NCBI GenBank assembly: GCA_017406775.1
Contig: JAFQXV010000003.1
Span: 1 to 64,000 of the forward strand
Length of the DNA: 64,000 nt
Source: Candidatus Saccharimonadota bacterium
GTDB taxonomy: Bacteria > Patescibacteriota > Saccharimonadia > Saccharimonadales > Saccharimonadaceae
Reading direction: 5' to 3'
Shown: positions 1 through 8,668 of the stretch, piece by piece
How the letters are laid out: the number at the start of each line of letters is the position of its first letter
Position numbering within the stretch: position 1 is the stretch's first letter
Notes under the pieces: generated by a model
Database searches by the model: none
Told to the model about the DNA's origin: nothing
The model's input: only the letters and a program-made list of their open reading frames with translations
Translations under genes and position numbers: made by a program

Positions 1-630
1 ATAAGTATCAGCCATTTGGTCTGATGAGATATAAGCAGCATAAGTAGATTGTAGTTTAGCTCCAATCGTAGCATCAGTAGAAGCATTATATGTGGCTACT
101 TTAGTATATGCATCTGGTACAGTATGGTAGCTAGAGAATGATGCATCTGCTCCTCCGCTTACATTAGGAGCTGATTCAATCACTAGGTTATTTGGTTGGT
201 AACCATTAGTGTCTTTAATTAGTTTCATAGCCCAGTTAGAAGTATTACCAGACTGAGCTATACCAGTAGCAATAGTTTGTCCTGTACCACTGCCTATTAG
301 TGTAGTATTACCGTATTCTTCATTAGAGTATCCTATAGCATATAGTGCAAAGCCTCCACTATCATTACAAAAGACTTTAAAGTTAGTGTATCCTATTTCA
401 TCTTCATAAGTACCAGGATTAATGGTGGCGGCATGTACCCCAGGAGTAGTATCATCAGTGAAAGAACAGGAGACTGGCACACTAATAGCCACGTCTGATA
501 CTATGCTGTCTTCGGCAAAAGAATGATTAGAAGTTAAGAAGAAAAAGGATGAAATACTAAAGCTAAATAAGATTACCGATATATATATATATATATATGA
601 ACTAAGATTAGATTTAGCGATAAATTTCAT
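1..630 (-). CDS. Secreted surface protein, 3' end outside window (partial)
   Basis: An open frame of 210 codons runs from an ATG at 628-630 to the window edge without a stop, so the C-terminus is missing. Residues 1-40 look like a signal peptide: a short basic start (MKFIAK), a run YIYIYI encoded by an (AT)10 repeat, then a hydrophobic stretch ending near SFAED. The mature part is rich in Thr, Ser, Asn and Gly, with a motif around ATINPGTYED and a pair of cysteines (VSCSF, VFCND), as in beta-rich extracellular domains. An AAGGAA Shine-Dalgarno and a TATAAT box lie upstream. I cannot name the family; it resembles large secreted proteins of Saccharibacteria. Secretion is well supported, function is unknown. 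Confidence 0.75.
   Translation of the reverse strand, partial: MKFIAKSNLSSYIYIYISVILFSFSISSFFFLTSNHSFAEDSIVSDVAISVPVSCSFTDDTTPGVHAATINPGTYEDEIGYTNFKVFCNDSGGFALYAIGYSNEEYGNTTLIGSGTGQTIATGIAQSGNTSNWAMKLIKDTNGYQPNNLVIESAPNVSGGADASFSSYHTVPDAYTKVATYNASTDATIGAKLQSTYAAYISSDQMADTY
579..598. repeat. (AT)10 dinucleotide tract inside a signal-peptide coding region
   Basis: Ten uninterrupted AT units lie about 11 codons after the start of the partial surface gene and encode alternating Tyr and Ile. Gain or loss of one unit shifts the frame by 2 nt, so slipped-strand mispairing would switch the protein on and off. In the assembled sequence the frame is open. Confidence 0.9.
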
Positions 631-653
631 AAATATTCCTTATGTTTAGGTAA

Positions 654-659
654 ATTATA
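654..659 (-). promoter_or_regulatory. -10 box of the partial surface gene
   Basis: TATAAT on the minus strand lies 23 nt before the ATG at 630, with an AAGGAA ribosome-binding site between them. No good -35 match is visible. Confidence 0.5.
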
Positions 660-683
660 ACATAAAAATTATAAAATTAAGCA

Positions 684-1922
684 TTATTTTATTAATTTTT
701 GATAAATATTAATGAATTTATCTAAAGTTTTTTCCATATCATGCTCGGCGGCGATTTTTACAGAATTGGTCGCAAACTTTTGTTGTAGTTCCGGATCCGA
801 TAAAATTTTAATCATAGCCTCGGCAATCTCCGCCGTATTACCCGGCCTACACAAAAATCCGTTTTTGTCCGAAATACACACCTCGGACACCGCCCCTTTA
901 TCCACCGCAATCAAAGGCAACCCCGTAGCTGCCGCCTCTATCAAAACTATCCCCTGCGTTTCTATCTCACTCGCCGTCGCAAACAAAGTCCCCACCCTGT
1001 ATAATTCATATAAATCCGGCGGCGTAACTCTTCCCAAAAACTTAATCGCACTACTTAATCCATCATCTTTCACCATCTTTTCTAACCGTGCCTTATCCAC
1101 CCCATCACCCACAATCACCATCTCTGTTTTCGGAACAAACTTACGCGCCTCCTTAAACGCCGCAATTACCGTACCCACCTGCTTTTCCGGATCCACTCTG
1201 CCAACATATAATACCACTGCGGCATCCTTATCTATCCCATATTTACGATAAATCCCGGCTGGTGCCTTGCCTGGCTTAAAATGTTTTAAATCCACCCCAT
1301 TAGATACCGCCGCAATTGGAATTTCAAACTGATGTTTTTCTAATAAATTCCTAATTGCCTGCTCGGTTGGCATTGTTACAAAATCACTTTTACTTTGCCG
1401 ATTTCTAAAATATGCACTTAGCATCGCATTAACGGGCTTTTTCATTGGACCAGGCATTTTTAGAGGGTCCGTAATTACTTCTGGCTGATTATGCTCGGTA
1501 GTTACTACCGGGATCCCTCGTTTTCTGGCATAAGACACCACAGAAAGTCCAATCGGATCTGACACCTGTACATGCACCACATCTGGCTTAAAATCATCCA
1601 AAATCTTTTTAATTTCTATCTGCGGAAAAATCGACACTTTAAATCCATTTTTATAGAAAAGATGTGGCAACTCTACGCCTAAAACCTTTTTCTTTTTGGG
1701 TACTGGATTAATTTGATCTGGATAGACCTTAACATCCATCGACCTTAAATATTTTATCTTAACACCATCTTGCGTACGGGTATAATTACGCCCGGTCTGA
1801 CTAGGCGTAATCACCATTACCTCATGCCCACGCCGCGCCAACCCCACCGCCAAGTTATGTGAGAACACCGCTACTCCGTTAATCTGCGGATAATAAACTG
1901 CCGTTGCAATCACAATACGCAT
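684..1922 (-). CDS. GT4-family glycosyltransferase
   Basis: This is a GT-B fold glycosyltransferase of family GT4, probably cytoplasmic or membrane-associated, transferring a sugar from an activated nucleotide donor to a lipid or glycan. The N-terminal domain has the glycine-rich acceptor loop (PQINGVAVFSHNLA, residues 13-26 of this start). The C-terminal domain begins near VVLYVGRVDPEKQ and carries the E-x7-E type motif (SEIETQGIVLIEAAATG). Length 412 residues is normal. I chose the ATG at 1922 over an upstream TTG at 1940, because a TATAAT box (1929-1934) lies 6 nt before it and the longer form would start inside the promoter. The donor and acceptor are not deducible; glycolipid synthesis is one option. 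An inverted-repeat element sits just upstream and supplies part of the promoter region. Confidence 0.88.
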   Translation of the reverse strand: MRIVIATAVYYPQINGVAVFSHNLAVGLARRGHEVMVITPSQTGRNYTRTQDGVKIKYLRSMDVKVYPDQINPVPKKKKVLGVELPHLFYKNGFKVSIFPQIEIKKILDDFKPDVVHVQVSDPIGLSVVSYARKRGIPVVTTEHNQPEVITDPLKMPGPMKKPVNAMLSAYFRNRQSKSDFVTMPTEQAIRNLLEKHQFEIPIAAVSNGVDLKHFKPGKAPAGIYRKYGIDKDAAVVLYVGRVDPEKQVGTVIAAFKEARKFVPKTEMVIVGDGVDKARLEKMVKDDGLSSAIKFLGRVTPPDLYELYRVGTLFATASEIETQGIVLIEAAATGLPLIAVDKGAVSEVCISDKNGFLCRPGNTAEIAEAMIKILSDPELQQKFATNSVKIAAEHDMEKTLDKFINIYQKLIK

Positions 1923-1930
1923 AAACACAT

Positions 1931-2047
1931 TATAACACAAATAGTCTTTTGAGGACCATAAGCTTGGGCAGACCGCCCCTTGGGACGCGGACGACCCGAA
2001 GGGTCGAGCGCCCTTGAGCGTGTCCGAAAAAGACTATTTGTGTTATA
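1931..2047. repeat. GC-rich palindromic element, copy 1 (intergenic)
   Basis: A perfect 20-bp inverted repeat (1931-1950 and 2028-2047) encloses a GC-rich core. The core begins TTTTGAGGAC (1947-1956) and ends GTGTCCGAAAAA (2020-2031). Inside are further hairpins: GACCC-GAA-GGGTC, and an outer GGG-CGC/GCG-CCC stem around it, plus GGGC-AGACC-GCCC. The same termini and near-identical core length (85 versus 86 bp) recur in copy 2 within the dus gene, so this is a repeat family rather than a chance terminator. It lies between ctpA and the GT4 gene; the left arm overlaps the GT4 -10 box. Confidence 0.75.
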
Positions 2048-2051
2048 TATG

Positions 2052-3239
2052 TTATATACTCTTTGCCTTATCCATCTGCGGGTCGCGCATTGCGTTAATG
2101 TCTTCGTAAGTTCTTTCCACCTCAATATCCGGCTTAATCCCCTCGCCATTAATGGAGCGATCCTTAGGTGTAAACCACTCAGCCGTAGTAACTTTAAGCA
2201 CTCCACCATTAGAAAGATCGTATAAACTTTGCACTACGCCCTTGCCGTAAGTGGTCTCCCCTACGATGGTCGCCTTATCGTAATCTTGCAAGGCCCCCGC
2301 CACAATTTCTGATGCCGAAGCCGAAGAACCATTTACCAGTACCACCGTCTTCATATCTTTAAGAATAGCCTTACCACTTCTAGCCGCTGTATTAGAATCG
2401 CCTAAATGCTTTGATTTTTGAATCAATACATTCTCACCGTCAATCCAAAGACTTAATAAATCCTGTGCCGCCGACACATATCCACCACCATTATTACGTA
2501 AATCCAAAATTACTTTCTTTACACCCTTGCCAGCAAAATCTTTGGCAAAATTCTGCACCATGGTACCAGTATCGTTATCGAACCTTGTTACGGTTACAAT
2601 CGCCGTGGACCCATCATAATCTACGTAAGCCGAAACGTTATTAATAGACTCACGCTTCATGGTAAACGATTTTTCTTTACCATCTCTAACTACGGTAACC
2701 GTAACCTCCGTCCCCTCTTCGCCACGTACTTTTTTAGAAATCTCATCCGTGGATAAATTATAGACATCCTCACCATTAACTTTATAAATAATATCGCCAG
2801 CTAGAATCCCCGCTTTACGCGCTGGATTATCTGGTAAAGTCCTTAGCACCCTTACATAACCATCCCGAAGTCCCATTTCTACACCAATTCCGCACCCTAC
2901 ATTACCATGCAAATCATCGTAAAATTCCGAAGTCTCGTCACTATCCATATAAACTGTATAGATATCACCCAAAGCCTCAGTCATACCTTTTTTGGCTCCT
3001 TCTATCATTTTTTCGGAATCAAGTTCACCATTGTAGGTAGTAGCTAGTTTACCATAAACCTCATTTAAAGAAGACCAGTCCACACCCCCATTATTAGAAA
3101 ACCCTAAATATGGTCCAAAACTACCAAACCAGTTTTGCCAGTTAAGCCCCACTATAAACGCCACGATAGCAAAAACTGCTCCAGCAATAATAGCGTTACC
3201 TAAACTAGTTTTTCTTTCTTTCCACACTTTTTCACTCAT
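2052..3239 (-). CDS. ctpA: S41-family C-terminal processing peptidase
   Basis: Membrane-anchored serine protease of the S41 family, acting outside the membrane on exported proteins. The order is an N-terminal transmembrane helix (about residues 15-35), a linker, a PDZ domain (about 110-195, with a typical GDIIYKVNG segment), then the S41 domain. The catalytic Ser is in NGSSASASEIVAG and the Lys in TTYGKGVVQS, both conserved positions of the family. Length 395 is standard. A TATAAT box (3247-3252) lies 7 nt before the ATG, so the mRNA is probably leaderless. It follows the ftsE-ftsX-CHAP block in the same direction. CtpA-type proteases are known to trim or degrade peptidoglycan hydrolases, so a role in controlling the neighbouring hydrolase is a reasonable inference, not shown here. 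Confidence 0.92.
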   Translation of the reverse strand: MSEKVWKERKTSLGNAIIAGAVFAIVAFIVGLNWQNWFGSFGPYLGFSNNGGVDWSSLNEVYGKLATTYNGELDSEKMIEGAKKGMTEALGDIYTVYMDSDETSEFYDDLHGNVGCGIGVEMGLRDGYVRVLRTLPDNPARKAGILAGDIIYKVNGEDVYNLSTDEISKKVRGEEGTEVTVTVVRDGKEKSFTMKRESINNVSAYVDYDGSTAIVTVTRFDNDTGTMVQNFAKDFAGKGVKKVILDLRNNGGGYVSAAQDLLSLWIDGENVLIQKSKHLGDSNTAARSGKAILKDMKTVVLVNGSSASASEIVAGALQDYDKATIVGETTYGKGVVQSLYDLSNGGVLKVTTAEWFTPKDRSINGEGIKPDIEVERTYEDINAMRDPQMDKAKSI

Positions 3240-3262
3240 GCTTTTTATTATAGCACAAACAA

Positions 3263-4444
3263 TTATTTGTAGTGAATGTAATTATAACGTCCTGCCTCTC
3301 CTGCCGAAATAGTACGAGAGCCAAAATCACCATAATGATAAGAACCAGAATATAGCTGCGTAGCATAGGCGTTATTATATTCTGTAACGTTTACCGAACC
3401 ATCACCATTTACGCTTTCTACCCAAAATACATGTCCATACGGATAGCCATCTACTTGTCCAATCGTGCCAGCTGTTGGGATATGATCTACGTAAAATCGG
3501 CTGTCGGCTCTAGCGCCATCATCCCAGGAATACGCATTACCCCAACCTAATGCTACGCCCCAAGCCTCGTAAGCCTTCCAACCAGCGTAACTTACACATT
3601 CGCAAACATAGCCACCAATCTTGTGCCAACCCCAGGCATCCTCCCAATATGTTAGATAGTCATCCTGACGTCCCGGACAATCGCCCTGCCAAGGGTAAGT
3701 ATTGGCGCCAGAATACGCACTACCACGATACAATTCCGGATGCGCCTCCTGCTCCGCCCGTTCAGCTTCGCGCTGAGCAATTTGCGCTGCCTTAGCCGCC
3801 TCCGCATAAGCTTCCGCATCGTTAGCATATTTGTCTACTAACGCTTGCTGTTCTGTACGCTTAGACACTAAAGACTCTTTGGCGGCTTGTTGCTGCGCCA
3901 ACAACTCCTCTACCTCAGCCTTATCTACTTCCAATTGCTCCTTAGCCTCCTTGACTGCTGCCGCCGAAACACTAATTTGTTCCTTTACTACCTGTTCCCT
4001 CGCAGCCTTTTCCGCTAAATCAGAAATAGAGCTAGCGCCCGCCAATATCTTAATTGGCTCTGCGTCGGATTCAAAATGCATATTTACCAATAATTCCGCC
4101 AGCGCTTCCTGCTCTTCTAGCAACTTTTTCTCGGTCTCAGCAATTTGCTTTTTTAAATCCTTTACCTCCGCCTCAGTTTCCGCGATTTCGGCTTGTTTTT
4201 TGGCAATTTCAGCCGAAAGTTCACTTACTCTAGCCTGATAAGCATTCGCAGATCTAGCCGCCGAAGCTGCATTCCGGGTGGCTTCTTTTTCTTTCTCTAC
4301 CGCCTCTCTACAAGCCGCAGAATTTTGACAAGCCTTAGAAATAGCATCAGTTTTTTCAATGTTTAAAATCGGACCACAAAAAGACAACAATAATCCCCCA
4401 GTCACTACCGCTACTAGAATTCTCTTTTTGTTTTGGCTTTTCAT
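3263..4444 (-). CDS. PcsB-like coiled-coil CHAP peptidoglycan hydrolase
   Basis: Secreted hydrolase likely to cut peptidoglycan at the division site. Residues 1-35 form a signal peptide (basic start, hydrophobic core, ending near TDA). A long Glu/Ala/Lys-rich coiled coil spans about 45-240, and a CHAP domain fills the C-terminus. The candidate nucleophile is Cys in ECVSYAGWKA and the His is in YGHVFWVE, followed by an Asn-rich stretch (EYNNAY). The coiled coil plus CHAP layout and the position right after ftsEX match the PcsB/CwlO-type partners activated by FtsEX. Length (393) is close to PcsB. A TATGAT box (4451-4456) lies 6 nt before the ATG, suggesting its own leaderless transcript. The specificity (amidase versus endopeptidase) cannot be read from sequence. 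Confidence 0.9.
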   Translation of the reverse strand: MKSQNKKRILVAVVTGGLLLSFCGPILNIEKTDAISKACQNSAACREAVEKEKEATRNAASAARSANAYQARVSELSAEIAKKQAEIAETEAEVKDLKKQIAETEKKLLEEQEALAELLVNMHFESDAEPIKILAGASSISDLAEKAAREQVVKEQISVSAAAVKEAKEQLEVDKAEVEELLAQQQAAKESLVSKRTEQQALVDKYANDAEAYAEAAKAAQIAQREAERAEQEAHPELYRGSAYSGANTYPWQGDCPGRQDDYLTYWEDAWGWHKIGGYVCECVSYAGWKAYEAWGVALGWGNAYSWDDGARADSRFYVDHIPTAGTIGQVDGYPYGHVFWVESVNGDGSVNVTEYNNAYATQLYSGSYHYGDFGSRTISAGEAGRYNYIHYK

Positions 4445-4465
4445 ATTTTTATCATAACATAAGTA

Positions 4466-5491
4466 TTATGTCTTGTGCAAGTATTTAGATACCGCTAATC
4501 TTGCCGAAATCCGTCCAATCAAAATCCCTGCCGCAATAAACACCAAGAATACCAATATTAGTTGATTGGACTCTAATATATTATTAATAGAGCTTACGTC
4601 TATACCGTAATTTACCAACCGTGGTGACAAAAATCTAAACCCAAAGTAAGACACCGTAGCCGCCACTAACCCTGCAATAATGCCACAAATTTCCGCTTCT
4701 ACCAAAAACGGTCCACGAATAAAACTCTTATCTGCTCCCACTAGTTTCATCATGTAAATCTCTTCCCTCCGTGAGAATATCGCCATCCTAATCGTACTAA
4801 AGATAATTAAAATCGAAATCACCAAGAAAACTGCCGCCAAAATTATTCCACCAGTTCTAGCGATTCGTGCCCAAGAAGTAATCGTGGCAATCTCGACCCG
4901 ATTCACATCGTAGGTTGGAGCTTTCTCCTTATCGATATATTGTACAAACAACTCATCATTTTCCACAATATCCTTGATGCTAGTTAAATCATCTACGTTG
5001 TAAACTTTTACCCGCATCGTAGACTGCATTTTATTAATCATCAAAGCCTTCATTTCATCGTCCAAAATATTTAGAACGTCATCACTAGTAGCGTTTTCGG
5101 CTAAGAATTTTTCATACTCTACTTCAGAAGTCGAGGTTTCCACGCTTTTGATATTTTCATCTTTTTTTATAACTTCCGTAAGCTCACTAAGTACCTTTTC
5201 TGACGTATTTGGCTTAAAATATATTGTAATATCAATCTTATCTTTCATCATTTCGGCAGTATTAGTTAAAATCACGCTCGCCACTACCGTAATAAATAAA
5301 ATTATTAGCGTAAATGCCATTACCACCGTGGCGGCCGTAGATAACCAAATATTTCTGCCAAATCCTTTGGTACCATACTTAACAATTCTAACTTTTTCAC
5401 GCACAATATGACGCTTGCGCGTTCTTTGCATTGTTCTTAAACTCTTTTTGGAGACGTTTTTCAACTTTTTTTCTTTATTATCTTTTGGCAT
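4466..5491 (-). CDS. ftsX: Cell division ABC transporter permease FtsX
   Basis: Membrane partner of FtsE in the divisome; it transmits ATP-driven movement to an extracytoplasmic hydrolase. The N-terminus is basic and cytoplasmic, TM1 lies near residues 50-75, then comes an extracellular domain (about 80-205) and three more transmembrane helices in the C-terminal half with the FtsX-type cytoplasmic loop (RREEIYMMKLVGA). Length 341 is normal. It starts 1 nt after the ftsE stop, so the two are translated together, and the CHAP hydrolase follows 21 nt downstream. The assignment is firm from architecture plus context. Confidence 0.94.
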   Translation of the reverse strand: MPKDNKEKKLKNVSKKSLRTMQRTRKRHIVREKVRIVKYGTKGFGRNIWLSTAATVVMAFTLIILFITVVASVILTNTAEMMKDKIDITIYFKPNTSEKVLSELTEVIKKDENIKSVETSTSEVEYEKFLAENATSDDVLNILDDEMKALMINKMQSTMRVKVYNVDDLTSIKDIVENDELFVQYIDKEKAPTYDVNRVEIATITSWARIARTGGIILAAVFLVISILIIFSTIRMAIFSRREEIYMMKLVGADKSFIRGPFLVEAEICGIIAGLVAATVSYFGFRFLSPRLVNYGIDVSSINNILESNQLILVFLVFIAAGILIGRISARLAVSKYLHKT

Positions 5492-5492
5492 T

Positions 5493-6260
5493 TTAAATCA
5501 CCCTTCTTTTTGGCCCTAATGCATGACCAGGAGTTTGCACTCTTCTTACCGGCGCTTTTGGCACGGGAGTTGCATCCAAATTATATATACCATTGTTTTT
5601 TTGGTCGCTCACAATTTTACCACCCTTTAGCGTAATTACGCGTTTTTGTAAATTATTTACAATGTTTTCATTATGCGTAGTAACTAAAATAGTGGTGCCA
5701 AAATCATTAATTCTTTTAAGTAAATCAATAATTTCCTTAGTAGTAAGTTTATCCAGGTTGGCCGTAGGCTCATCCGCAATTAAAATTTTAGGCTGCCTTG
5801 CTACAGATCTTGCAATCGACACGCGTTGCGCCTGCCCACCAGACAATTGATCTGGAAACTTATTGGCCTGCTCCGATAAATCCACCAACTCCAAAACCTT
5901 AGGCACCGTACGACGAATCTCCTTGCCGCTCATCCCCGCAATCTCTAACGCGAATGCAACATTTTCATAAACTGTACGCCTAGGCAAAAGTTTAAAATCC
6001 TGAAATACTACACCAAGACGTCTCCTGTAACCTGGGATGTGACGCTTTTTTACATAATCAAGATCAATTCCACCAATAATAATTTTGCCAGAATCTGGGA
6101 TCTCTTCCTTGGTGATCATTTTCATCAAGGTGGATTTACCAGCGCCAGATTTTCCAACTAAAAACACAAACTCATTTGGCTCAATATGTAGAGACACCGA
6201 ATCTAGCGCCGGCTCAGCATCCCCAGGATATTTTTTAGTGACAGAGTCAAATAGAATCAT
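5493..6260 (-). CDS. ftsE: Cell division ATP-binding protein FtsE
   Basis: ABC ATPase that pairs with FtsX. Walker A is GKSGAGKST (about residues 37-45), the signature is LSGGQAQRV, Walker B is ILIADEPTANLD, and the H-loop follows in VTTHN. It has a C-terminal Arg/Pro-rich tail (VPKAPVRRVQ) of about 30 residues beyond the usual 225-residue FtsE. A TATTAT box (6267-6272) lies 6 nt before the ATG, so it probably starts the ftsE-ftsX transcript without a leader. Confidence 0.95.
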   Translation of the reverse strand: MILFDSVTKKYPGDAEPALDSVSLHIEPNEFVFLVGKSGAGKSTLMKMITKEEIPDSGKIIIGGIDLDYVKKRHIPGYRRRLGVVFQDFKLLPRRTVYENVAFALEIAGMSGKEIRRTVPKVLELVDLSEQANKFPDQLSGGQAQRVSIARSVARQPKILIADEPTANLDKLTTKEIIDLLKRINDFGTTILVTTHNENIVNNLQKRVITLKGGKIVSDQKNNGIYNLDATPVPKAPVRRVQTPGHALGPKRRVI

Positions 6261-6324
6261 ATCATTATAATAGCATAAACTTTTTAGTTTAACAACTAAA
6301 CCTTGTGCTTTTAAAAATGTTACT

Positions 6325-8667
6325 TTATTTGCACTTGGTCTCTAGGCGAAATGTAATATTACGATCTTTTTGGTCTTCTGCCTGATAAATATAAACTGGC
6401 GATATTTTGGCTTCTGGGTATTTGGTCTGCACTTCTTTTAGAGCGTCAGAATAACTTTTACTTGTAGTGATAGTTAAATCTTCTGTTTTCTTTTCCTCAA
6501 AATCAATCTTTTTACTATAATTTACTTTTTCTAAAACTCGGTCTAAATCCAACTCAAAACCTGCCACAAATGGCGCAAGTTTAAATTCGTTTTTAACAGT
6601 ATTCTTAAATTCGCCCACAATACCGATCTTTTCTCCGTCTAGCACAATATCAGCAGCTCTTTGCGGCTCAAATGGCTTTGCCTCTGCTTGTAAACATTTA
6701 GGAACAACATACTCCACATTTATACCAAATTGTTCTAATATTGCCTCTACATACAACTTGGCCTTATAAAAAGCCGTGCCAGTATTCTTTCTTTCCGCCA
6801 CTACTAGCCCCATCGACATCCGTTCTTCCGGTACACCTTCATCATTTTTGCCCCATTCTTTGCGATAAACTTTGTTTATTTCATAGATTGCGAATTGCTC
6901 TACCGGCAATTTTTCGTTTAAGTAAGTCTTATCTAGTAAACTCGGGACAATACTTTGTCGCACATATTGCAACTCTGGCGAAATCGAATTAATAATTCGA
7001 TAAGAATTAGTCGCATCTTGGCCTGCTTTATTTAGCAAATTCTCCGACACGAAGCTATAAGTTAAAAGTTCATTTGCGCCATGCTTATCCATACAATCCC
7101 TAATCCTACGTTTTAATTCGAACATCGGATTCTTTTCGGCAGTTGCATGCATCGGCAAAGTTAACGGGATATTATCGTAACCCAGAAGTCTACCAATTTC
7201 TTCGATCACATCTTCCTTAATATGAATATCCGTGCGCCAAAAAGGAGCTATCACCGTTAGCGTATTATCATTTTTTTCTACTTCAAAACTAACATTCCTT
7301 AGTGTATCAATGATTCGCTTTTCCGCATAGTTCGTACCAAGTAAACCATTTATTTCCTCTGGTTGAATTTTGACCACGTCGACTTTTTTAAGTCCAGGAT
7401 ATTTATCGGCCAATACTAATGGTTTACCACGCATCTCCTTAATGGCTTCAGCTAGCACATTAAAAGTTCCGCCCGCCGGCACACCTTTAGTGAATCTAGT
7501 AATGGCTTCAGAAAAAATCCCGTGTGCCATTTGAGTCTTACGTAAATTATAAAGACTAAACGAGGCAGATTCCAACAAAACATGTTTAGTAGTAGCGTCA
7601 ATTTCGGTATTTTTACCACCCATAGCCCCCGCAAGTGCTACCGGTATGTCATTGGCCGTAATTAAGATATCGTTCTCATTGCATTCAATCTCTTTGTCGT
7701 CTAATAAAATGATTTTTTCGCCGGCTTTGGCTTTCCTTATAATTATTTTAGCCTTGCCACCAGTCAAATTCAAAAACTTATCATAATCAAATGCATGTAG
7801 CGGCTGTCCAGTTAGTAACATTATATAATTAGTGATGTCTACAATCCTAGAAACCGTCATCATGCCAGATTTAGCCAACAATACCTGCATTTTTGATAAA
7901 TATTTTTCTTGACTCATGGCGTCATCAATTTTTAAAACGGCTGCAGTATATCGCGGACAAATCTCCGCATCCACAATTTCTACATCAATTTTAGAATCTT
8001 TACTCTCTAGTCCACTCGTAGTTTTAATTAAAAATCCTTCTGGAAAAACCTCTTCGTGCGTCAAGAATTCCGGCTCATTAAATTTCTCGCCCAAAATTCC
8101 TGCCACTTCCCTCGCAAAACCGATAATTCCAAACGTATCCGGACGATGAGTTAGAGATTTATTCTCAATCTCTAAAATCAAATCATTTAAATCAAACACA
8201 TCCGCTAGTAAATCCCCTGGCTTAGCCATTTCTGGATCAATTTCAACAATCTTGTCGTGCTTATCGCTAAAATCTAGCTCGTCCGCCCCAGCCAGCATAC
8301 CATTAGATATATATTTACCTAGCATTTTACGTTGCCCAATTACAAATGGAGCGTCCTGATGCACACTAGCCGGCACGATTGCGCCAGGAGCAATCCAAGC
8401 GGCTAACATCCCCTCGTGCACATTAGGCGCACCGCAAACCACTTCGATTAATTCTGGCTTGCCTACATTAATCTGACACAAAGTTAAGTGAGTGTCTGGA
8501 ATTTTTTCTGCCTTTTCCACTCGTACTACGTATATGTTGTCGTATTTGTGAGATTCATCTATCACCCCCTCCACCTCTACTAAACGAGCTCCGATCAAAC
8601 GTATTAGTTCGTTGTCCGGGATGGTAACGTTCACATATTTTTTTAACCAATTCAACGAAATTTTCAT
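6325..8667 (-). CDS. pheT: Phenylalanyl-tRNA synthetase beta subunit
   Basis: Beta chain of the alpha2-beta2 enzyme that charges tRNA-Phe; it carries the editing and tRNA-binding modules. The N-terminal tRNA-binding (EMAP-like) domain covers about residues 40-150, followed by the B3/B4 editing region, B5, the inactive core domain (about 480-680) and a C-terminal anticodon-binding ferredoxin-like domain (from about 690, ending NITFRLETKCK). Length 780 is typical. It begins 1 nt after the pheS stop, so the subunits are translationally coupled. Confidence 0.96.
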   Translation of the reverse strand: MKISLNWLKKYVNVTIPDNELIRLIGARLVEVEGVIDESHKYDNIYVVRVEKAEKIPDTHLTLCQINVGKPELIEVVCGAPNVHEGMLAAWIAPGAIVPASVHQDAPFVIGQRKMLGKYISNGMLAGADELDFSDKHDKIVEIDPEMAKPGDLLADVFDLNDLILEIENKSLTHRPDTFGIIGFAREVAGILGEKFNEPEFLTHEEVFPEGFLIKTTSGLESKDSKIDVEIVDAEICPRYTAAVLKIDDAMSQEKYLSKMQVLLAKSGMMTVSRIVDITNYIMLLTGQPLHAFDYDKFLNLTGGKAKIIIRKAKAGEKIILLDDKEIECNENDILITANDIPVALAGAMGGKNTEIDATTKHVLLESASFSLYNLRKTQMAHGIFSEAITRFTKGVPAGGTFNVLAEAIKEMRGKPLVLADKYPGLKKVDVVKIQPEEINGLLGTNYAEKRIIDTLRNVSFEVEKNDNTLTVIAPFWRTDIHIKEDVIEEIGRLLGYDNIPLTLPMHATAEKNPMFELKRRIRDCMDKHGANELLTYSFVSENLLNKAGQDATNSYRIINSISPELQYVRQSIVPSLLDKTYLNEKLPVEQFAIYEINKVYRKEWGKNDEGVPEERMSMGLVVAERKNTGTAFYKAKLYVEAILEQFGINVEYVVPKCLQAEAKPFEPQRAADIVLDGEKIGIVGEFKNTVKNEFKLAPFVAGFELDLDRVLEKVNYSKKIDFEEKKTEDLTITTSKSYSDALKEVQTKYPEAKISPVYIYQAEDQKDRNITFRLETKCK

Positions 8668-8668
8668 T

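Noticed and set aside
1910-2209. A 99-codon minus-strand frame through the palindromic element
   Set aside because: It overlaps the 3' end of ctpA in another frame and owes its length to the stop-poor GC-rich repeat.
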